Shown here piece by piece: positions 1-11,904 of a DNA stretch of 64,000 nucleotides. The DNA is from Trametopsis cervina. Taxonomy: Eukaryota > Basidiomycota > Agaricomycetes > Polyporales > Irpicaceae. The notes under the pieces were generated by a model. The model was not told the DNA's origin. It did not search any database and saw only the letters and a list, made by a program, of their open reading frames with translations. The DNA is taken from the NCBI GenBank assembly GCA_022385755.1, contig MU278370.1:71247-135246 (forward strand), in the 5' to 3' direction. Numbering within the stretch: position 1 is the first letter of the stretch; every line of letters begins with the position of its first letter. The position numbers and the translations under genes are program-made.

Positions 1-3000
1 CGGGAACATCTTCCTTGACGAACAAATCGAAACCCAAGTCTACCCGAGCGGGCGTACGGAATGCGTTCTCAAGTTGCTCAACGAAGCTACGTCTGTCGGA
101 GGCCCCAGAGTCGTTGAGCTTCTGTAATTCTCCTGTGAAGTCGAAGGATTTGCTCGTGTCATCCTCGTTTTGGAATTCCGCCGAGTCATCCACGTCAGTT
201 TCGTGTTCTTCTGTATCAACAACTGTGGCACGGAAAATAGGAAGAGTATACTCCTCGACAGGAGGCGCAACATCGGGCTTCGGCAGCAAGACCAGAGGGG
301 GCATGCCGGGAGTTGGTGGACGCGAATGGCTCTTATAGGACAGCGTGTCGTCGTGTGCATGGGCAGACTCGTCGTCACTCTGACCTGAGAGGATCGTCTG
401 CAGCTCATCTGGGATATCTGAGTCCGGATCCTCTGGGTTCACCTCGGGCTCCTGTCCACCCAATGTGCCTGTGAGGCCAAGGCTCTTCAGGGCTTCTGGT
501 GGCAAGATAGCACCCGAGTCACACATGGCCGAAAGGACGGATGCTTTGCGAGAATGGCGCTTATGCCTCTTCACCACAGGGCTGGGAGAGGGCGGAACAC
601 CATCGTCATCGTCATCAGACGGTTCCAAACCAACCTTCGACACATTGGTACGCGAACCGAACGTCCTCGACGATGGATTCGATGGGGCATGAAGATTTGC
701 AGGAGTCGATGCCAACGAGAGCGACTCGACCTCAGAAACACGGTTCTTCGCTGCGGGGTGCAGTGGCTGGAAAACCGGAGGGGGTTCTATTGCTGGAGCA
801 GGGGTCAAAGTCCTCTTATGGGTGGGGCGGAACGCACCCGTCTTCGGCTTCACAGCGGGCTTCTTCGGCGAGACCTGCCAGTCGAGGGACGACCACGGTA
901 CAATCTGCTGGCCAATCAACTTGCGTGCGTCAGCGGGAGCCATAGCCTGTTGCCTGGTAGGAGGCGCAGGGTTGAACAAAGGTGCAGCTTGAAGCTGTGC
1001 ATATGGCCTGAGTGAGCTGATCGAAGATGCACTCTCCAGCAGAGGAGCGTCCGTGTCCTTGTTGAACGTGTACTTGACCTTGGAGGGGCTACCGTCGCCA
1101 GGTCTACCGAGCGACATAGTGGATGGCGAACGCCGCAACGAGAGGGGCGAACGCTTGAGCGGCGAGTTGTTCCTGCTCGCAGGTGTAGCTTCCAGGTCTA
1201 GGCGATTGATCAGTGAGGCGAGATCGTTGGTAGCAGCGTCAAGAATTGATAGGACACCTAATAGAATATGAATAATGCGACAACAAAAGAATTGGGAACT
1301 CGATTTACCATCACTATCGTCTGCCATGGGTTTCGGTCGGTCCTTGCCAAGGAGCTGCTCAGAAAGCGGCCTCGGGCGAGCTCTCTTAATCGGAGTACTC
1401 ATACCAGATGCAATCGAGACATCAACATCTTCATGGCCATCTGCAGTCGCCTCCTCAACGGTCACAATTGGTCTCACGAGTTCTGTCGAAGGCGGGGACA
1501 CCGAGCGCTGGCGAACTTCAGGGAAGACATCCGCAATGGCCGCGCGTCGACGACCATCGGAGTTCCGCCTACTCTCTCTTCCTTCTCGTGACGATCGGCC
1601 TGCTTTATCTTCTGCGCTCTGGCGACGGGTCTGTCTTTCGCGACGTTGCATTTCCTTGACTGTCTGCAACCCTCGTTCGTCCCATCGCACGGAAGCAACA
1701 GAGCTAGATGACGAGCGAGGCGAACGCTCAGAGAATGCAGATACGCCAGAGGCGGTGGACGGCGGACGGAGTGAGGAACCGCTGGATACCGATGATGCAG
1801 GCCGGCCGTTGGCACCCATGATGAGATGTGCAGAGTCTATGGACAAACGATTGCCAACGGTTGCAGGCTGTTGCGGGATCCCATACACGGACGACGCATG
1901 AGAGACATTACGAGTAGTGCCCAAGCGCATTGTCGAAGGCAATCCCAAGCCGAGCTTGCTCTGCTTCTTCTGAACAGTGGCCGCCTCCTTCGCAGGGGGC
2001 GCCGGGCTGCCCTGCGAACTGAGTGCACCTGCCTCGAAGCTACTTCCAGACAGCCGTACAGTCTTCTTCTCCTTCTTCCCTTCCTTACTCTCCTTCTTCT
2101 CCTTCTTCTCTTTCTTCTTCTTCTTTTCCTTCTCATCAGATTTCTCCTTCGTCTTGCTGGTCGTTACGGTCGTGCTTGTGTTCGTGTTCATGTTCGTGTT
2201 CGTCGTGGTAGATGCGTTGCCTTCCTTGTCGGAAATGGTTGAGCCCATGTTAGCCCAACTCTTCATTCGTGCCAACGAGCGCATGGATCGCATGGCTCGA
2301 ACGGCGATAGAGCCCGTCGTAGATTCATTAGTAGGGGGTGCAAGGAGCCCTGCCTCGGATGAGGGAGTCTGACTCCGTATGAGGTCCGGAACGCCAAGAA
2401 GCGTTGCCACAGACGACTTGCGCTGAGGCACAGACTGTGGCTTGGGCTCCGTTGAGAGAGCGATGCCGGCGTCCAAAGAGTTGAACCGCGCCCGTGTGTC
2501 GGTAGGCTTGAGCGGCTCCGGCGCTAAGCGATCACAGGTTAGAGGCTCGTTCAAGCAAGGGCTGGTGAAAACGCACTCTTTGCACGGACTTGAGGCTTTT
2601 CTGAGCTCTTCTCTTTCGTATCCTTCCTACCTCTACCAATGCTCCACCATTTTTGATTTTCGTCGCCCTTCACCTTCAACAGATTCTCCTGGGACGGCTT
2701 CTCCTTCGGAGCACTGGGTACGTTCGTAACTTCTCCAAGAGCACCCCACTTCATGCCATTGATGCCCAGTCTCGATTTCTTCTTCTTAACGACGACAATG
2801 GATCCCATATCCGCGTCCTCGTCATGGTCAACGTAGATCTCGAACCCGCCACGGCTATTCGATGGAGTGTCCGCGCCGACACGTCGTAAGACGTCAGAGA
2901 AATCCTTGGTTGACTTCTCCTTCGACTTCGAGCCGCCGAGCAAGCCAAGTTTGGACTTTTTCGGCACGAGACGTTTGCGGGGTGTGTCCTTGTCTTGACG

Positions 3001-3195
3001 AGGGGCAAGAGGTGATGATGCAAATGGCGCTACTGCGGAGCGAGAGATGTTCTGTTCAGATGGAGTGGCAGCAATGAAGCGGATGGTGGGAATCTGCTGA
3101 GTGGGAGTGGACGTGTCGAGTTGTGCTTGAGGGTTGTATGCTTGCGAATGGCCTGCCTGAGGGGGCCGAGACAACAGAGGTAAAGTGTTGCGCAT
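1..3195 (-). CDS. Ser/Lys-rich hypothetical protein, 3' end outside window
   Basis: Minus-strand gene starting at 3195 and running off the left edge. Exons read 3195-2577, 2523-1309 and 1257-1. Both introns (53 and 51 bp) have GT-AG ends and keep one frame. The protein is mostly low complexity: Ser/Pro-rich stretches, a Lys/Glu run (about 2070-2150) and Asp/Glu patches near the left edge. Less simple islands are RAMRSMRSLARMKSW (about 2260-2300) and a segment reading DAATNDLASLINRLDLE just after intron 2 (about 1200-1250). There is no signal peptide or membrane segment. The composition suggests a long disordered, phosphorylatable regulator or scaffold, but I do not recognise the family. It diverges from the PEBP gene across about 1.1 kb. 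Confidence 0.75.
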
Positions 3196-4290
3196 CTTGA
3201 TATGTCTTGAAGTATGCTGGCGTTCTTGAATGCGTAAGACGCGTAAATTGTCGTAGTAAAACAGGTCGTGAAAACAGAGTGGAAATGCAGTGCGTTATTG
3301 AACAAGATGTCGATGCGGTCGTGAGAGCGTCGAGATGCAGTCGTGAGCAGTCTATGCGTGTTGATGCGCGTCGTGACTTCTAGTTGCGAGATTGGGTTCG
3401 AGTTTGGTGCAGATAAAACGTTACTTGATATGTTTATGTTGCGAATTTACCTTCCGTGCGGACGCACTGTCCCGTGCTACGATTCGTCAATACAGAGAAA
3501 CTCATTTCCGAGGCTACATTACACACCTTGCGCGAACGGTAGTGCTAACCAACACCTCCTCCACACTCCAAACAGCGGCACTCGAAGAAGAGACTCGGAA
3601 GGAGCTCTAGAGCGGATAACCGTGGTCGTCGAACAGAGTGAAGGATATTCGAACCGGCGCTCAACAAGTCCAACACGGGGCAAACACGAGGTGTTTGGCA
3701 CAGTGTGTGCCTTCGCGTCGATGCCTAACGCGTCCAGTCATGTGACCGCGTTGCTATCCTACCCGCCTCGTGTAAAACATGCGTTATACACATGTCGTAC
3801 AGATCCATGCATCCCTGAGTCGCCCCGAGCTCGGATCAGCCTGGTCGACATAATTGTGATGTCGAAGGTATGATCCCAGGGCGCGGTCGTGTAATCGCAC
3901 ATCGACCTAGAGCGGTGTGCGTAGGATATTTCTGTAAAGACCGACTCAACGTCTGAGACCAGCTCTACAAAGAGAGAGCGTACCTTCGTGAGTAGCATCG
4001 CTGATCCTCGGGACGACCACGGAAACTGCAATGAGCGCATAGACCTGTGTGAAGGGGATTTCTACAAAGTTCCTTATCTGTCATTTCGTGGTGAAAAATA
4101 GCTCGAGTGAAACAATACTCGGTTCAATTGAAGGCGGCATACCAGGTGCAAGTGGTAGAGAGTAGAGCTGGGCTGAGAGCAACGTTTCCGAAATCGGCAG
4201 CGGCTTTGTGGCGCACCCGGACCGTAGATCCGCGCGTCAAACTCACCGTAATGAGCGAGCCTGGTATGTGCAGGTCTACACTCGACCGTC
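3196..4290. other. Divergent intergenic region
   Basis: About 1.1 kb between the starts of the Ser/Lys-rich gene (-) and the PEBP gene (+). Open frames are short, on both strands and without recognisable domains. It presumably holds both promoters. No clear TATA box or repeat was seen. Confidence 0.5.
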
Positions 4291-5034
4291 ATGTCTCTCG
4301 ACCCACTTTCCGGAGTTACTGCAGCGTTGCGACGCGAGAAACTCATCCCAGATGTTATCCCCGAAACTTTTAACCCGTCCATGCTGTTCTCCATCATATA
4401 CCCCGGTGGGAAGGAAGTAATACTAGGGAACGAGCTGTTGATCAGCGAAACAGCGGAAGAACCAGAGATTAGCTTCGCGCCCATGAGCATGCCAGCTGAA
4501 CAGGCCGATAGTCAGGGAGAGGAGGTATCCTACACGTTGGTGATGTTTGATCCCGACGTGCCCACCAGAGCAGACCCACAATTCAAGACGTTCAGACACT
4601 GGGTGGTGAGTTGCGATTGAGTGACTCGAGATGATACAGTGCTTATTTGATATACGTGCCAGATCACTGGCTTGAAGTCACCAGCAGACTCTTCCATAAC
4701 TACTGCCAGCTCAGCTGCGCTGAAGACCCGGCCTGCTGTGACTCCATATCGACCTCCTGGTCCTCGACCCGCTTCTGGTGTCCACCGCTACAGTATGTCA
4801 TCTGAGACACTTACCGCGAACCAGCGCTGATCTTAGCACTTTTCTTCAGCCTTCTTGCTGTTCCAGGAGCCCTCAACGCAAACTTTCACGCTCCCAGAAA
4901 GTGCACCAGAATACGAGAGTGAGACATTGGAGAGCCGTCGACACTGGGATGCAGTTGCATTCGGGAAGAAATATGACCTCAAGCTAGTCGGGGCAAACTA
5001 CATGCTGATCACTGCACCACCCGCATCTGAGTGA
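4291..5034 (+). CDS. Phosphatidylethanolamine-binding protein (PEBP/YbhB family)
   Basis: Three exons, 4291-4605, 4663-4792 and 4850-5034, joined by GT-AG introns of 57 bp. They encode a PEBP-fold protein of about 209 residues. The family landmarks are present in order: the DPDVP anion-pocket loop in exon 1, HWV at the end of exon 1 running into ITGLK in exon 2, and GVHRYTF across the exon 2/3 junction. No signal peptide is visible, so it is probably cytosolic. PEBP proteins bind phospholipid headgroups or act as kinase or protease inhibitors (RKIP, yeast Tfs1); which role applies here cannot be read from the sequence. Length matches the family. Confidence 0.9.
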
Positions 5035-5755
5035 GAGTTTTGACTATCACTTATCACCACGTCGGCATGGATCCAGCAGATGTTACATTGCGTCCCCTAG
5101 TTAGGCATAGTACTGCCCCTCAAAACCAAATGTATATTATCCAGCCCTAGTTCGATTAACTGTACTACTCCGGATCATCCAAAGCTGCAATACGACCAAG
5201 GGTTGAGCGAGGCTGGTTCCTGTTGCGTTGCCCGCCGTCCGCTAGATAAGTGACATCATGAGTGTGCAAGCTTGCCGGACCGGAGTCTGTAAGCGACCGC
5301 CGAAGAGAGATATCTTCAACGGCGACTCTTCCCCTTACTCTCAATGGTGCAACTCCTCAAATCTTTGAACCGCCAAGGAAACCCCATATTGTGATTCAAA
5401 GTTACGTGCAATAGCGGCATCCTGCAGCCGTGCGGTGGCAGTTGGCCTTGAGACCCCGGAATTCCTCGCTTTGGCCGGGCACTCGCATCCGAATGCATCA
5501 CCACCTCGAACTCAGATATCGCATTCTTACTTGCTGTATCCCACTTGCACAATGAACTACACGAACAAGGAAAATACTTCGAGGAGCACCAACATCTTCC
5601 ATGGGCTCGTGTATGTAGGAGGTCGTACATCACAAGTCCCACTCATAAACATAAATCTAGGTCGCTGACTCTGCTAATCGTTCTCGGACCTCTAAGGCCG
5701 CAAAATTGCAGAGTGAGACGCGATTGAGTTCACTTAGTTCACCGTGCCGAAGCGT
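5035..5755. other. Intergenic region
   Basis: About 0.7 kb between the PEBP stop and the point near 5755 where similarity between the two aldo/keto reductase upstream regions begins. Only short open frames without recognisable features. Confidence 0.4.
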
Positions 5756-5837
5756 CGTCACATATCCGAGGCATTGATATTCCCGTTAGTCATTCTTAGC
5801 GATGACCAACAATCATCTCGCAGGCTACCTCTCGTGG

Positions 5838-5844
5838 TATAAAA
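5838..5844 (+). promoter_or_regulatory. TATA box of aldo/keto reductase copy 1
   Basis: TATAAAA inside the block CTCGTGGTATAAAA, 82 nt before the ATG at 5926. The same block occurs at the same distance before copy 2 (8776), so the promoter was duplicated with the gene. Confidence 0.65.
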
Positions 5845-5925
5845 CCCTCCATCGGCAGAAGGACTTGCGTCACTACACCCATCCACATAGGTTCCCTCAC
5901 TGCCTCCCCAATTGCACCAGAACGA

Positions 5926-7401
5926 ATGTCGACCCCTCTCGTTCCCACTTTCACCTTGAATGATGGCAACAAAGTGCCAGCCGTAGGAATGGGGTACGTC
6001 TACTTTGTTCGAAGGATGGAATGTGCTGTTAAACCCGATTCGTAATATCAGCTGCTGGTTTGGCCTGGAAGGAACCTTAGAGCAAGTCTACGAAGCGTGC
6101 CTCACGGCTTTGAAGGTATAGACATTAGCAATGGATTATACATCAACTGCTCATGCGAGTACCGCTCATCTAGGCCGGTTACCGTCACATAGACACAGTA
6201 CGCTCGTTGTTTCCAATAATCTCGTGTTTAAGTCATAATTGACATGTCCTGCTAGGCTGCAGGCTACGGTAATTGCACCCATCACTCCATCAGCATTCGT
6301 ATGCACATAACGAACGACTGTCTTTGCTAGGAAACGAGGAGGCAGTTGGACGCGCAGTTCGCAACTGTGGTATCCCGCGGTCTGAGATTTTTGTGACCAC
6401 AAAGCTTGTGTACGTGTGGTACTCGTGTGGCCTCCTTTTCGCCGCTCATGCTTTGTTTCTAGGAACGATGACCACCACCGAGTCAGGGAAGGGTTTGAAG
6501 ACTCGCTCAAGAAGCTCAACATTGAATACGTCGATTTATATCTTCTTCACTGGCCCCAGGCATCCAAGGGAGATGTTGGTGTTTTCACAGGTTACTATTG
6601 CCCTTTGGTATCTGTGATAGTTTTACTCATCCAATGGAACAGGGACAGCCCTGCCCGAAGACGTGAGCCCAACCTTCGTTGAGACCTGGAAAGAGATGGA
6701 GAAGCTCGTGGGTGCAGGTTCGTTTCAACAGTTTCCACACATCGACCGGTGTCGACTCACGTCCCACTGGCAGGACAAGTAAAGTCAATCGGCGTTTCTA
6801 ACTTCTCCGTCAAGAACCTTGCGATCTTGTTACCACATGCCACCATCAAGCCAGTGATTAACCAAATCGAGTACCACCCATGTCTTCCCCAATTCGAGCT
6901 CTATGAGTACCACAAGGCCCAGAATATCTTTATTGCCGCGTATTCGCCTCTGGGTGGGTGCTACTGTTCCTTAGCTTGTTGATGACCTTAATAATTTCCC
7001 GCGTGCTCCCAGGTCAAGGCGACACCAGGGCCCTGAAGGACGATGATGTCGTGAAGATCGCAGAAAGTCATAGTGTTACCTCAGCGCAGGTCATTCTAAG
7101 CTGGATCGTCCAGCGGGGTATCATTGCTGTTGCCAAAAGTGGCAATGAGGAGCGTCTGAAGCAGAACATCACGGTACGGTGTTATCATCGGGCGGGGAAC
7201 CATGTTGCTTACGACTGACTTCGGGGCGTGTAGTTGATCCAACTTACCGAGCAAGAGATTCAAACCATAAATGACATTCACAAGAAGCCTGGTATGCACC
7301 GCTCGCTCGTTCGATACCACCGAGAGGGAGGCGGAGTGTTCGGGTGGACATACGAGCAGCTCGGCTGGAACTTCTCCGAAGGCGGTATCTGGAAAGACTG
7401 A
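5926..7401 (+). CDS. Aldo/keto reductase, tandem copy 1
   Basis: NAD(P)H-dependent aldo/keto reductase (AKR) in ten short exons. Exon 1 is 5926-5993, exon 3 is 6174-6197 (24 nt) and exon 4 is only 13 nt (6256-6268). All four catalytic residues are present: Asp in GYRHIDT, Tyr in AAGYG, Lys in FVTTKL and His in LHWPQ. The C-terminal cofactor part has [21 protein letters not shown] and SWIVQRGI. The ending GGIWKD is shared with copy 2. The likely product is a cytosolic enzyme of about 310-320 residues that reduces aldehydes or sugars; the substrate cannot be deduced. It differs from copy 2 by scattered substitutions without frame damage, so both look functional. Confidence 0.92.
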
Positions 7402-7578
7402 GCGGGAGCAACATACAGATGTTAGAGACGTTCTGTTGTATGAACGCCCCTTGAATATAGGCGACGGCTTCCCAAAGGAGGTCGCTTTCCTAAAGTGTGT
7501 CATCTAGCTACTCTCGGATACGCATTTTCCCCGCCAGCCGCATGCCATAAACCTGTAGGGCTCAGAACATAGGTAATC

Positions 7579-8570
7579 ATTGGATGCTTACCCGTAACCA
7601 ATTTAGAGAATTAGAGCGTTGTTTCGCAACATCTCCGCTCAGATCTACATAGATCTACCGCGTAACGCGAGGCGCCCATGTATGACATAGTAGTACTGTA
7701 GTTCACTACTAGTGAACCACCGCACAAGAATGCAATGCACACTCGTTATATGGACATAAAGTGTAGATATATGTGATGAATGAAGTCAAGTGAAGCAATT
7801 GTCATAGAATAAAGGCTGGGACCAGCAGAAAACAAACAATCTGTCTCGTTTACCTTTGTCTTGCCTGCGGTCATACACACGACATGGGCATAGGCGCCAT
7901 GCTGGTAATGAGTGCGCACTGTCGCGCCCGGGATCCCGCTCATTGGCGGGCTCATCTAGTACTTCGTAACAGCTGTGTTACCCTAAGTCCAAACCCTCAG
8001 AGTGACCTGCGTACGCAAACAGCAGGAGACACGCATCCTTATTGAGTAGTTGTTCCTCAAGTGCATACAATCCGCATTGCGACAGAAAGTGAGCGTCCAC
8101 AGTGGATGGCGTCAACGTCTGGAGATGATGATGGTATGAAAAGGCAGATAGACCTGGGAGTGGAATACAGTGCTCCCGGTCCCCACAGGGAGATATCATA
8201 GCTGTACTGGGAATGTGCGGCTATGTGGGGAATGGACGTCAACTTCGTGGACTTTAGTGCACATCGAGGGACGTTGCGACGCACTGGAAAGCTCTAAATT
8301 ACAGCGCGCGGTGTCCGGCCTCCCTAAACATGATTGTTAGAGTCGCGTTTAGAGTCGGAAGCGCGCGTCGGTAATTTGTTTATACCATGGTGCCGCCGCA
8401 TCAGCAACCGGCATTTCAGCAACCTGCTCTTTATGTCATTAAGCGCCATGGATTTCAGTCGGCCCGTACCACATTCGTTCTCCGCTTCTGTTCAGTCTAA
8501 TGAGGATTCATTCCCCGCTCGCTCAAATCTATCTCTAGAACTCTAAAACGCTTACGGGTAAGCACCCATT
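7579..8570. mobile_element. Putative non-autonomous DNA transposon (MITE-like)
   Basis: Two ends form an imperfect terminal inverted repeat. Bases 7579-7616 match the reverse complement of 8533-8570 at 30 of 38 positions, including the 13-base core TGCTTACCCGTAA. The interior of about 0.9 kb has no transposase and no convincing gene. If the element starts at the GG of each end, both flanks read ATT, a possible 3-bp target-site duplication. It also contains short perfect palindromes (7641-7656 and 7701-7717). It sits between the two tandem AKR genes. Family unknown; the terminal match is moderate and could be an old relic. Confidence 0.5.
7701..7717. repeat. 17-bp perfect palindrome
   Basis: GTTCACTA, one central C, then TAGTGAAC. 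It lies inside the putative MITE, 122 bp from its left end. A second inverted repeat (AGATCTA, 2-nt loop, TAGATCT) lies at 7641-7656. Confidence 0.6.
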
Positions 8571-8775
8571 GTTTGATATCCAGGTATGTCTCGGAAGATG
8601 CCCAGAATTACACTCCGCGTGCATCTCAGAATCGGCCTGGGAACTTTCGAAACTCCTCACTGCTCCCGTCTACTATGATCTCAGGCCGAATTGTCGTCAT
8701 ATCCGGGATAGCCATATTACCGTTAGTCATTCTCGAAGATTACTAAAAAGGTATCCAGAAAGCTATTTCTCGTGG

Positions 8776-8782
8776 TATAAAG
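8776..8782 (+). promoter_or_regulatory. TATA box of aldo/keto reductase copy 2
   Basis: TATAAAG in the block CTCGTGGTATAAAG, 81 nt before the ATG at 8863, matching the copy 1 promoter. Similarity between the two upstream regions starts near 5755 and 8694. Confidence 0.6.
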
Positions 8783-8862
8783 CCTTACATCGGCAACAGG
8801 ACCTCCTTCAAACGATCAACACGTCGTCCTCTTCGTCAGCTGTCTTGAATCGCACAAGAAAT

Positions 8863-10347
8863 ATGTCAACCTCCGTCGTTCCCACTTTCACTTTGAATGA
8901 TGGCAGCAAAGTGCCTGCCTTTGGATTAGGGTACGTGTACTTCATTTGAAAGAAAGGAATATGATGTTAAACCCGATTTATGACCTCAGTTGCTGGATGG
9001 GCCCTGAAGCCAAACCGGATGAAGCCTACGAAGTATGCCTTACAGCTTTGAAGGTACGATGATCGAACCCCGAAATGGATCAGTTCCCATATTTTGACTA
9101 CCCTATCAGGCCGGTTACCGTCACATTGATACAGTACGTTCGTTTGTTCTCATGCCAATCCGTGTTAGAAATAATAACCTGACTTGTTCTGCGAGGCTGC
9201 GGGCTACGGTACTTGCACATAGCACTTCATCAGTAGTTGTATGTGCATGATAACTTACTGCTTCTTCTAGGCAACGAGGAGGCAGTGGGACGCGCAATTC
9301 GCGACTCTGGTATACCGAGAGCTGAAATCTTTGTGACTACAAAGCTTGCGTACGCACGATGTCGGGAAGATACTCTCCTCGCTACTGTATTGATTCCTCC
9401 TCTAGCAATGCAGACCATCACCGAGTTGCAGAAGCGTTCGAAACCTCGTTCAAGAAGCTCAACATCGAATATGTCGATTTATATCTTGTCCACTGGCCCC
9501 AAGCAGTCAAGGGTAACTCTGGTACTCTCGCAGGTCAATAAAATCATTTCATGTTCATGATGCTTTTGTTAATCCAATACAATAGGGGAAGTCCTGCCGG
9601 AGAACGTGAGTCCAACCTTCGTTGAGACCTGGAAAGATATGGAGAAGCTCCCGGGTACAGGTCCGCTTTACAGCTTGCCACAGATATCCGATTCCTGACC
9701 CGCGTTCCACTGGCAGGGAAAGTAAGGTCAATCGGTGTTTCTAACTTCTCCGTTAAGAATCTCGAGATCCTGTTGCCACACGCCACTATCAAGCCCGTGG
9801 TTAATCAGATTGAGTACCACCCATGCCTTCCTCAATTTGAGCTGCACGAGTATCATAAGGCCCAGGATATCCTCATTACCGCGTACTCGCCTCTGGGTGA
9901 GTCTCGTCTTAGTTGTTCACTTCCGGCCTCCGTTCACACGCTTCCTGCACGCTCCTAGGTCAAGGTGATCCCAGGGCCTTAAAGGACGACGACATCGTGA
10001 AGATCGCAGAAAGTCGCAGTGCTACTCCGGCACAAGTTATTCTGAGCTGGATCGTTCAACGGGGTATCATTGCTATCGCCAAGAGTGCGCAAGAGGAGCG
10101 TTTGAAGCAGAACATCACGGTACGGTGTTATCGCTGGACAGAGAATCACATTGCTTACGACTGACTGCCGGGCATGTAGTTGATCCAACTTACCGAGCAA
10201 GAGATTCAATCCATAAATGACATTCACAAGAAGCCTGGTATGCACCGCTCGCTTGTTCGATACCACCGGGAGGGAGGTAAAGTGTTTGGGTGGACATACG
10301 AGCAACTCGGCTGGAATTTCTCTGAAGGTGGTATTTGGAAAGACTAA
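8863..10347 (+). CDS. Aldo/keto reductase, tandem copy 2
   Basis: Second AKR, with the same ten-exon layout as copy 1, including the 13-nt exon (9196-9208) that carries the catalytic Tyr. Catalytic residues are Asp in GYRHIDT, Tyr in AAGYG, Lys in FVTTKL and His in VHWPQ. The N-terminus has GLGCWMG, followed later by [23 protein letters not shown] and the ending GGIWKD. The 5' flank keeps the TATA block of copy 1. Copy 1 reads GLEGTLEQ where copy 2 reads GPEAKPDE, so the region before the first catalytic motif has diverged most. Probably cytosolic; substrate unknown. Confidence 0.92.
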
Positions 10348-10719
10348 GCTGCGGTAGAAACATGCAGACATTAAATATGTTCTGTTGTATGGAATATTCT
10401 CAAATACGTGTGACACTGCTATCGAAATGCGGTAGCTTCTAATGAGGTGTGTCACCCGGTTACTGTCGGAATGTGCTTCTGCTTCGTCCTGTCAGCCAGC
10501 CTAGATTGAAATTATGTCTACGGAACTCTATCATCATCCGCACACGCTGTCAGCATTGCAAATCGAGCCGGTGAATGGCCTCGATATAGTACTGTTGAGC
10601 GGAAGTCAGCCTCCCCTCTCAGAAACAACAATAGCCAGCCTGGTCGTTCGCAAAACCTTTACAACTACTTCGACCCCAGACTATCAGCCTTCCTCAACCG
10701 AGCAGCTCTCGTACTCACC
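10348..10719 (+). other. Intergenic region and 5' leader
   Basis: About 370 bp between AKR copy 2 and the next gene. It contains an upstream ATG at 10514 whose frame (72 codons) overlaps the start at 10720. That frame has no family features and may be a chance upstream ORF. Confidence 0.4.
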
Positions 10720-11904
10720 ATGCCGCAAATAAAGTTATCAAGTACCACCAAGCCATTTACCCCGATGCCCGCAATGCGTCGATTCTTCAGCGACATATGG
10801 AAGCCGAGGGCAGCAATAGGGAAACGATCTCGCGATGTGGACGAAGAGCAAGAATCTGAAGACCCCTCTAGAAACATTCCTCAGGTATCTGAGAGCAACC
10901 GCAATTGTATTGCTTTACAGAACGATGACGCGGATGAGGATGCAGTGGTAATCACCGCGTTGACCACCGTGCCGTTCTGCTGCCACGCCGATCTATTGCT
11001 TATGAAGCGTGAGCAGCTCATCGAAGTAGCAAGCACTCTCAACTTGAAGCTACCTCTGGCGATGCGGATCGACATTTCTACCATGCGAAGCGACAATTTC
11101 ATCCGACACTCCATCGAGCTTCTCGTCGGAATCCGCCATGCCGTTCCCCAAGCACCGAAGGCGAACCGCTCTATCTCATTGTCTGTCTCGAACTTCGACT
11201 CTAGAGCGGACTCTATCATCACCTCTATTCTGCCGCTTAGTCCTGTTTCTCCTCTACGCATGCCGAACAGAATGTCCATGCACGACCACATTGCGAGTCC
11301 ACCTTTGGCCTCGCTGAGGGAGGAGAATGAGGATGGAATGGAGGAGGCTAACAGGCCGCCTAAGCGACGTCGCACCAATGACTGGGAGGACAGCTCGCCC
11401 GATGTGTCACCAACTCCAATCCGACGGAAGGTCCTGCGTTCCCAATCGCATGGTGGCCGCCAAGCATCGCAGCCAATAGCTACTCGAGACGGTCGTGTTC
11501 TACGATCACGCAGCGAGAGGCTTCCGCCCGTCAAGCTCAACGGAGTCCATCGCAATGTGACCATGACCCGTGGCCGTGGACGGGACAACAGATTCGAGAG
11601 AGCAGCCCCCGTCATAATGACCTCAACTCCGAAACTGGTCATGAAGCAACGCAGAATGAGTACGGTAGAGGACGGCGCTGTCTTACCAATTGCTGAGAGC
11701 AGGAGCATGGGCGTATCGTGTTCTTCGCAGTCGAGCTCATCCTGCACGCCTCGCCTACAAAGAGTAGGGATTTGGTTAACACGTATGAATGCTGCAGACT
11801 CGGAGAAAGACGCAGACGAAGTCGCGAATGGGATGGGCAACTTGTCGGTGAACAGCGCATTATCGACATCTGTTTCGGACATGGACATCAGCATTAGCTT
11901 TTGA
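10720..11904 (+). CDS. Basic nuclear-type hypothetical protein with possible SAP-like motif
   Basis: Single-exon frame of 394 codons. The start lies in a good context (CACCATGCC). Residues about 95-135 form the only clearly structured part: LLMKREQLIEVASTLNLKL and a following helix ending HSIELLVGI. This has the hydrophobic spacing of a SAP-type DNA-binding helix pair, but the assignment is tentative. The rest is Ser/Arg-rich and disordered with Lys/Arg clusters (PPKRRR; several RSRSE/RSQS repeats), compatible with a nuclear chromatin- or RNA-associated protein. It converges on the lactonase gene, with only about 80 bp between the two stop codons. The antisense frame open across it is a shadow. 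Confidence 0.7.
   Translation: MPQIKLSSTTKPFTPMPAMRRFFSDIWKPRAAIGKRSRDVDEEQESEDPSRNIPQVSESNRNCIALQNDDADEDAVVITALTTVPFCCHADLLLMKREQLIEVASTLNLKLPLAMRIDISTMRSDNFIRHSIELLVGIRHAVPQAPKANRSISLSVSNFDSRADSIITSILPLSPVSPLRMPNRMSMHDHIASPPLASLREENEDGMEEANRPPKRRRTNDWEDSSPDVSPTPIRRKVLRSQSHGGRQASQPIATRDGRVLRSRSERLPPVKLNGVHRNVTMTRGRGRDNRFERAAPVIMTSTPKLVMKQRRMSTVEDGAVLPIAESRSMGVSCSSQSSSSCTPRLQRVGIWLTRMNAADSEKDADEVANGMGNLSVNSALSTSVSDMDISISF

Noticed and set aside
1275..1901. 208-codon plus-strand frame inside the first gene
   Set aside because: It is antisense to the Ser/Lys-rich gene, whose minus-strand frame continues through introns with correct splice signals.
3600..3690. Possible tRNA (TTCGAA near 3650)
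   Set aside because: The T-arm stem does not pair and no acceptor stem can be formed.
10514..10732. 72-codon frame before the 10720 gene
   Set aside because: No family features, overlaps the next start in another frame; at most an upstream ORF.
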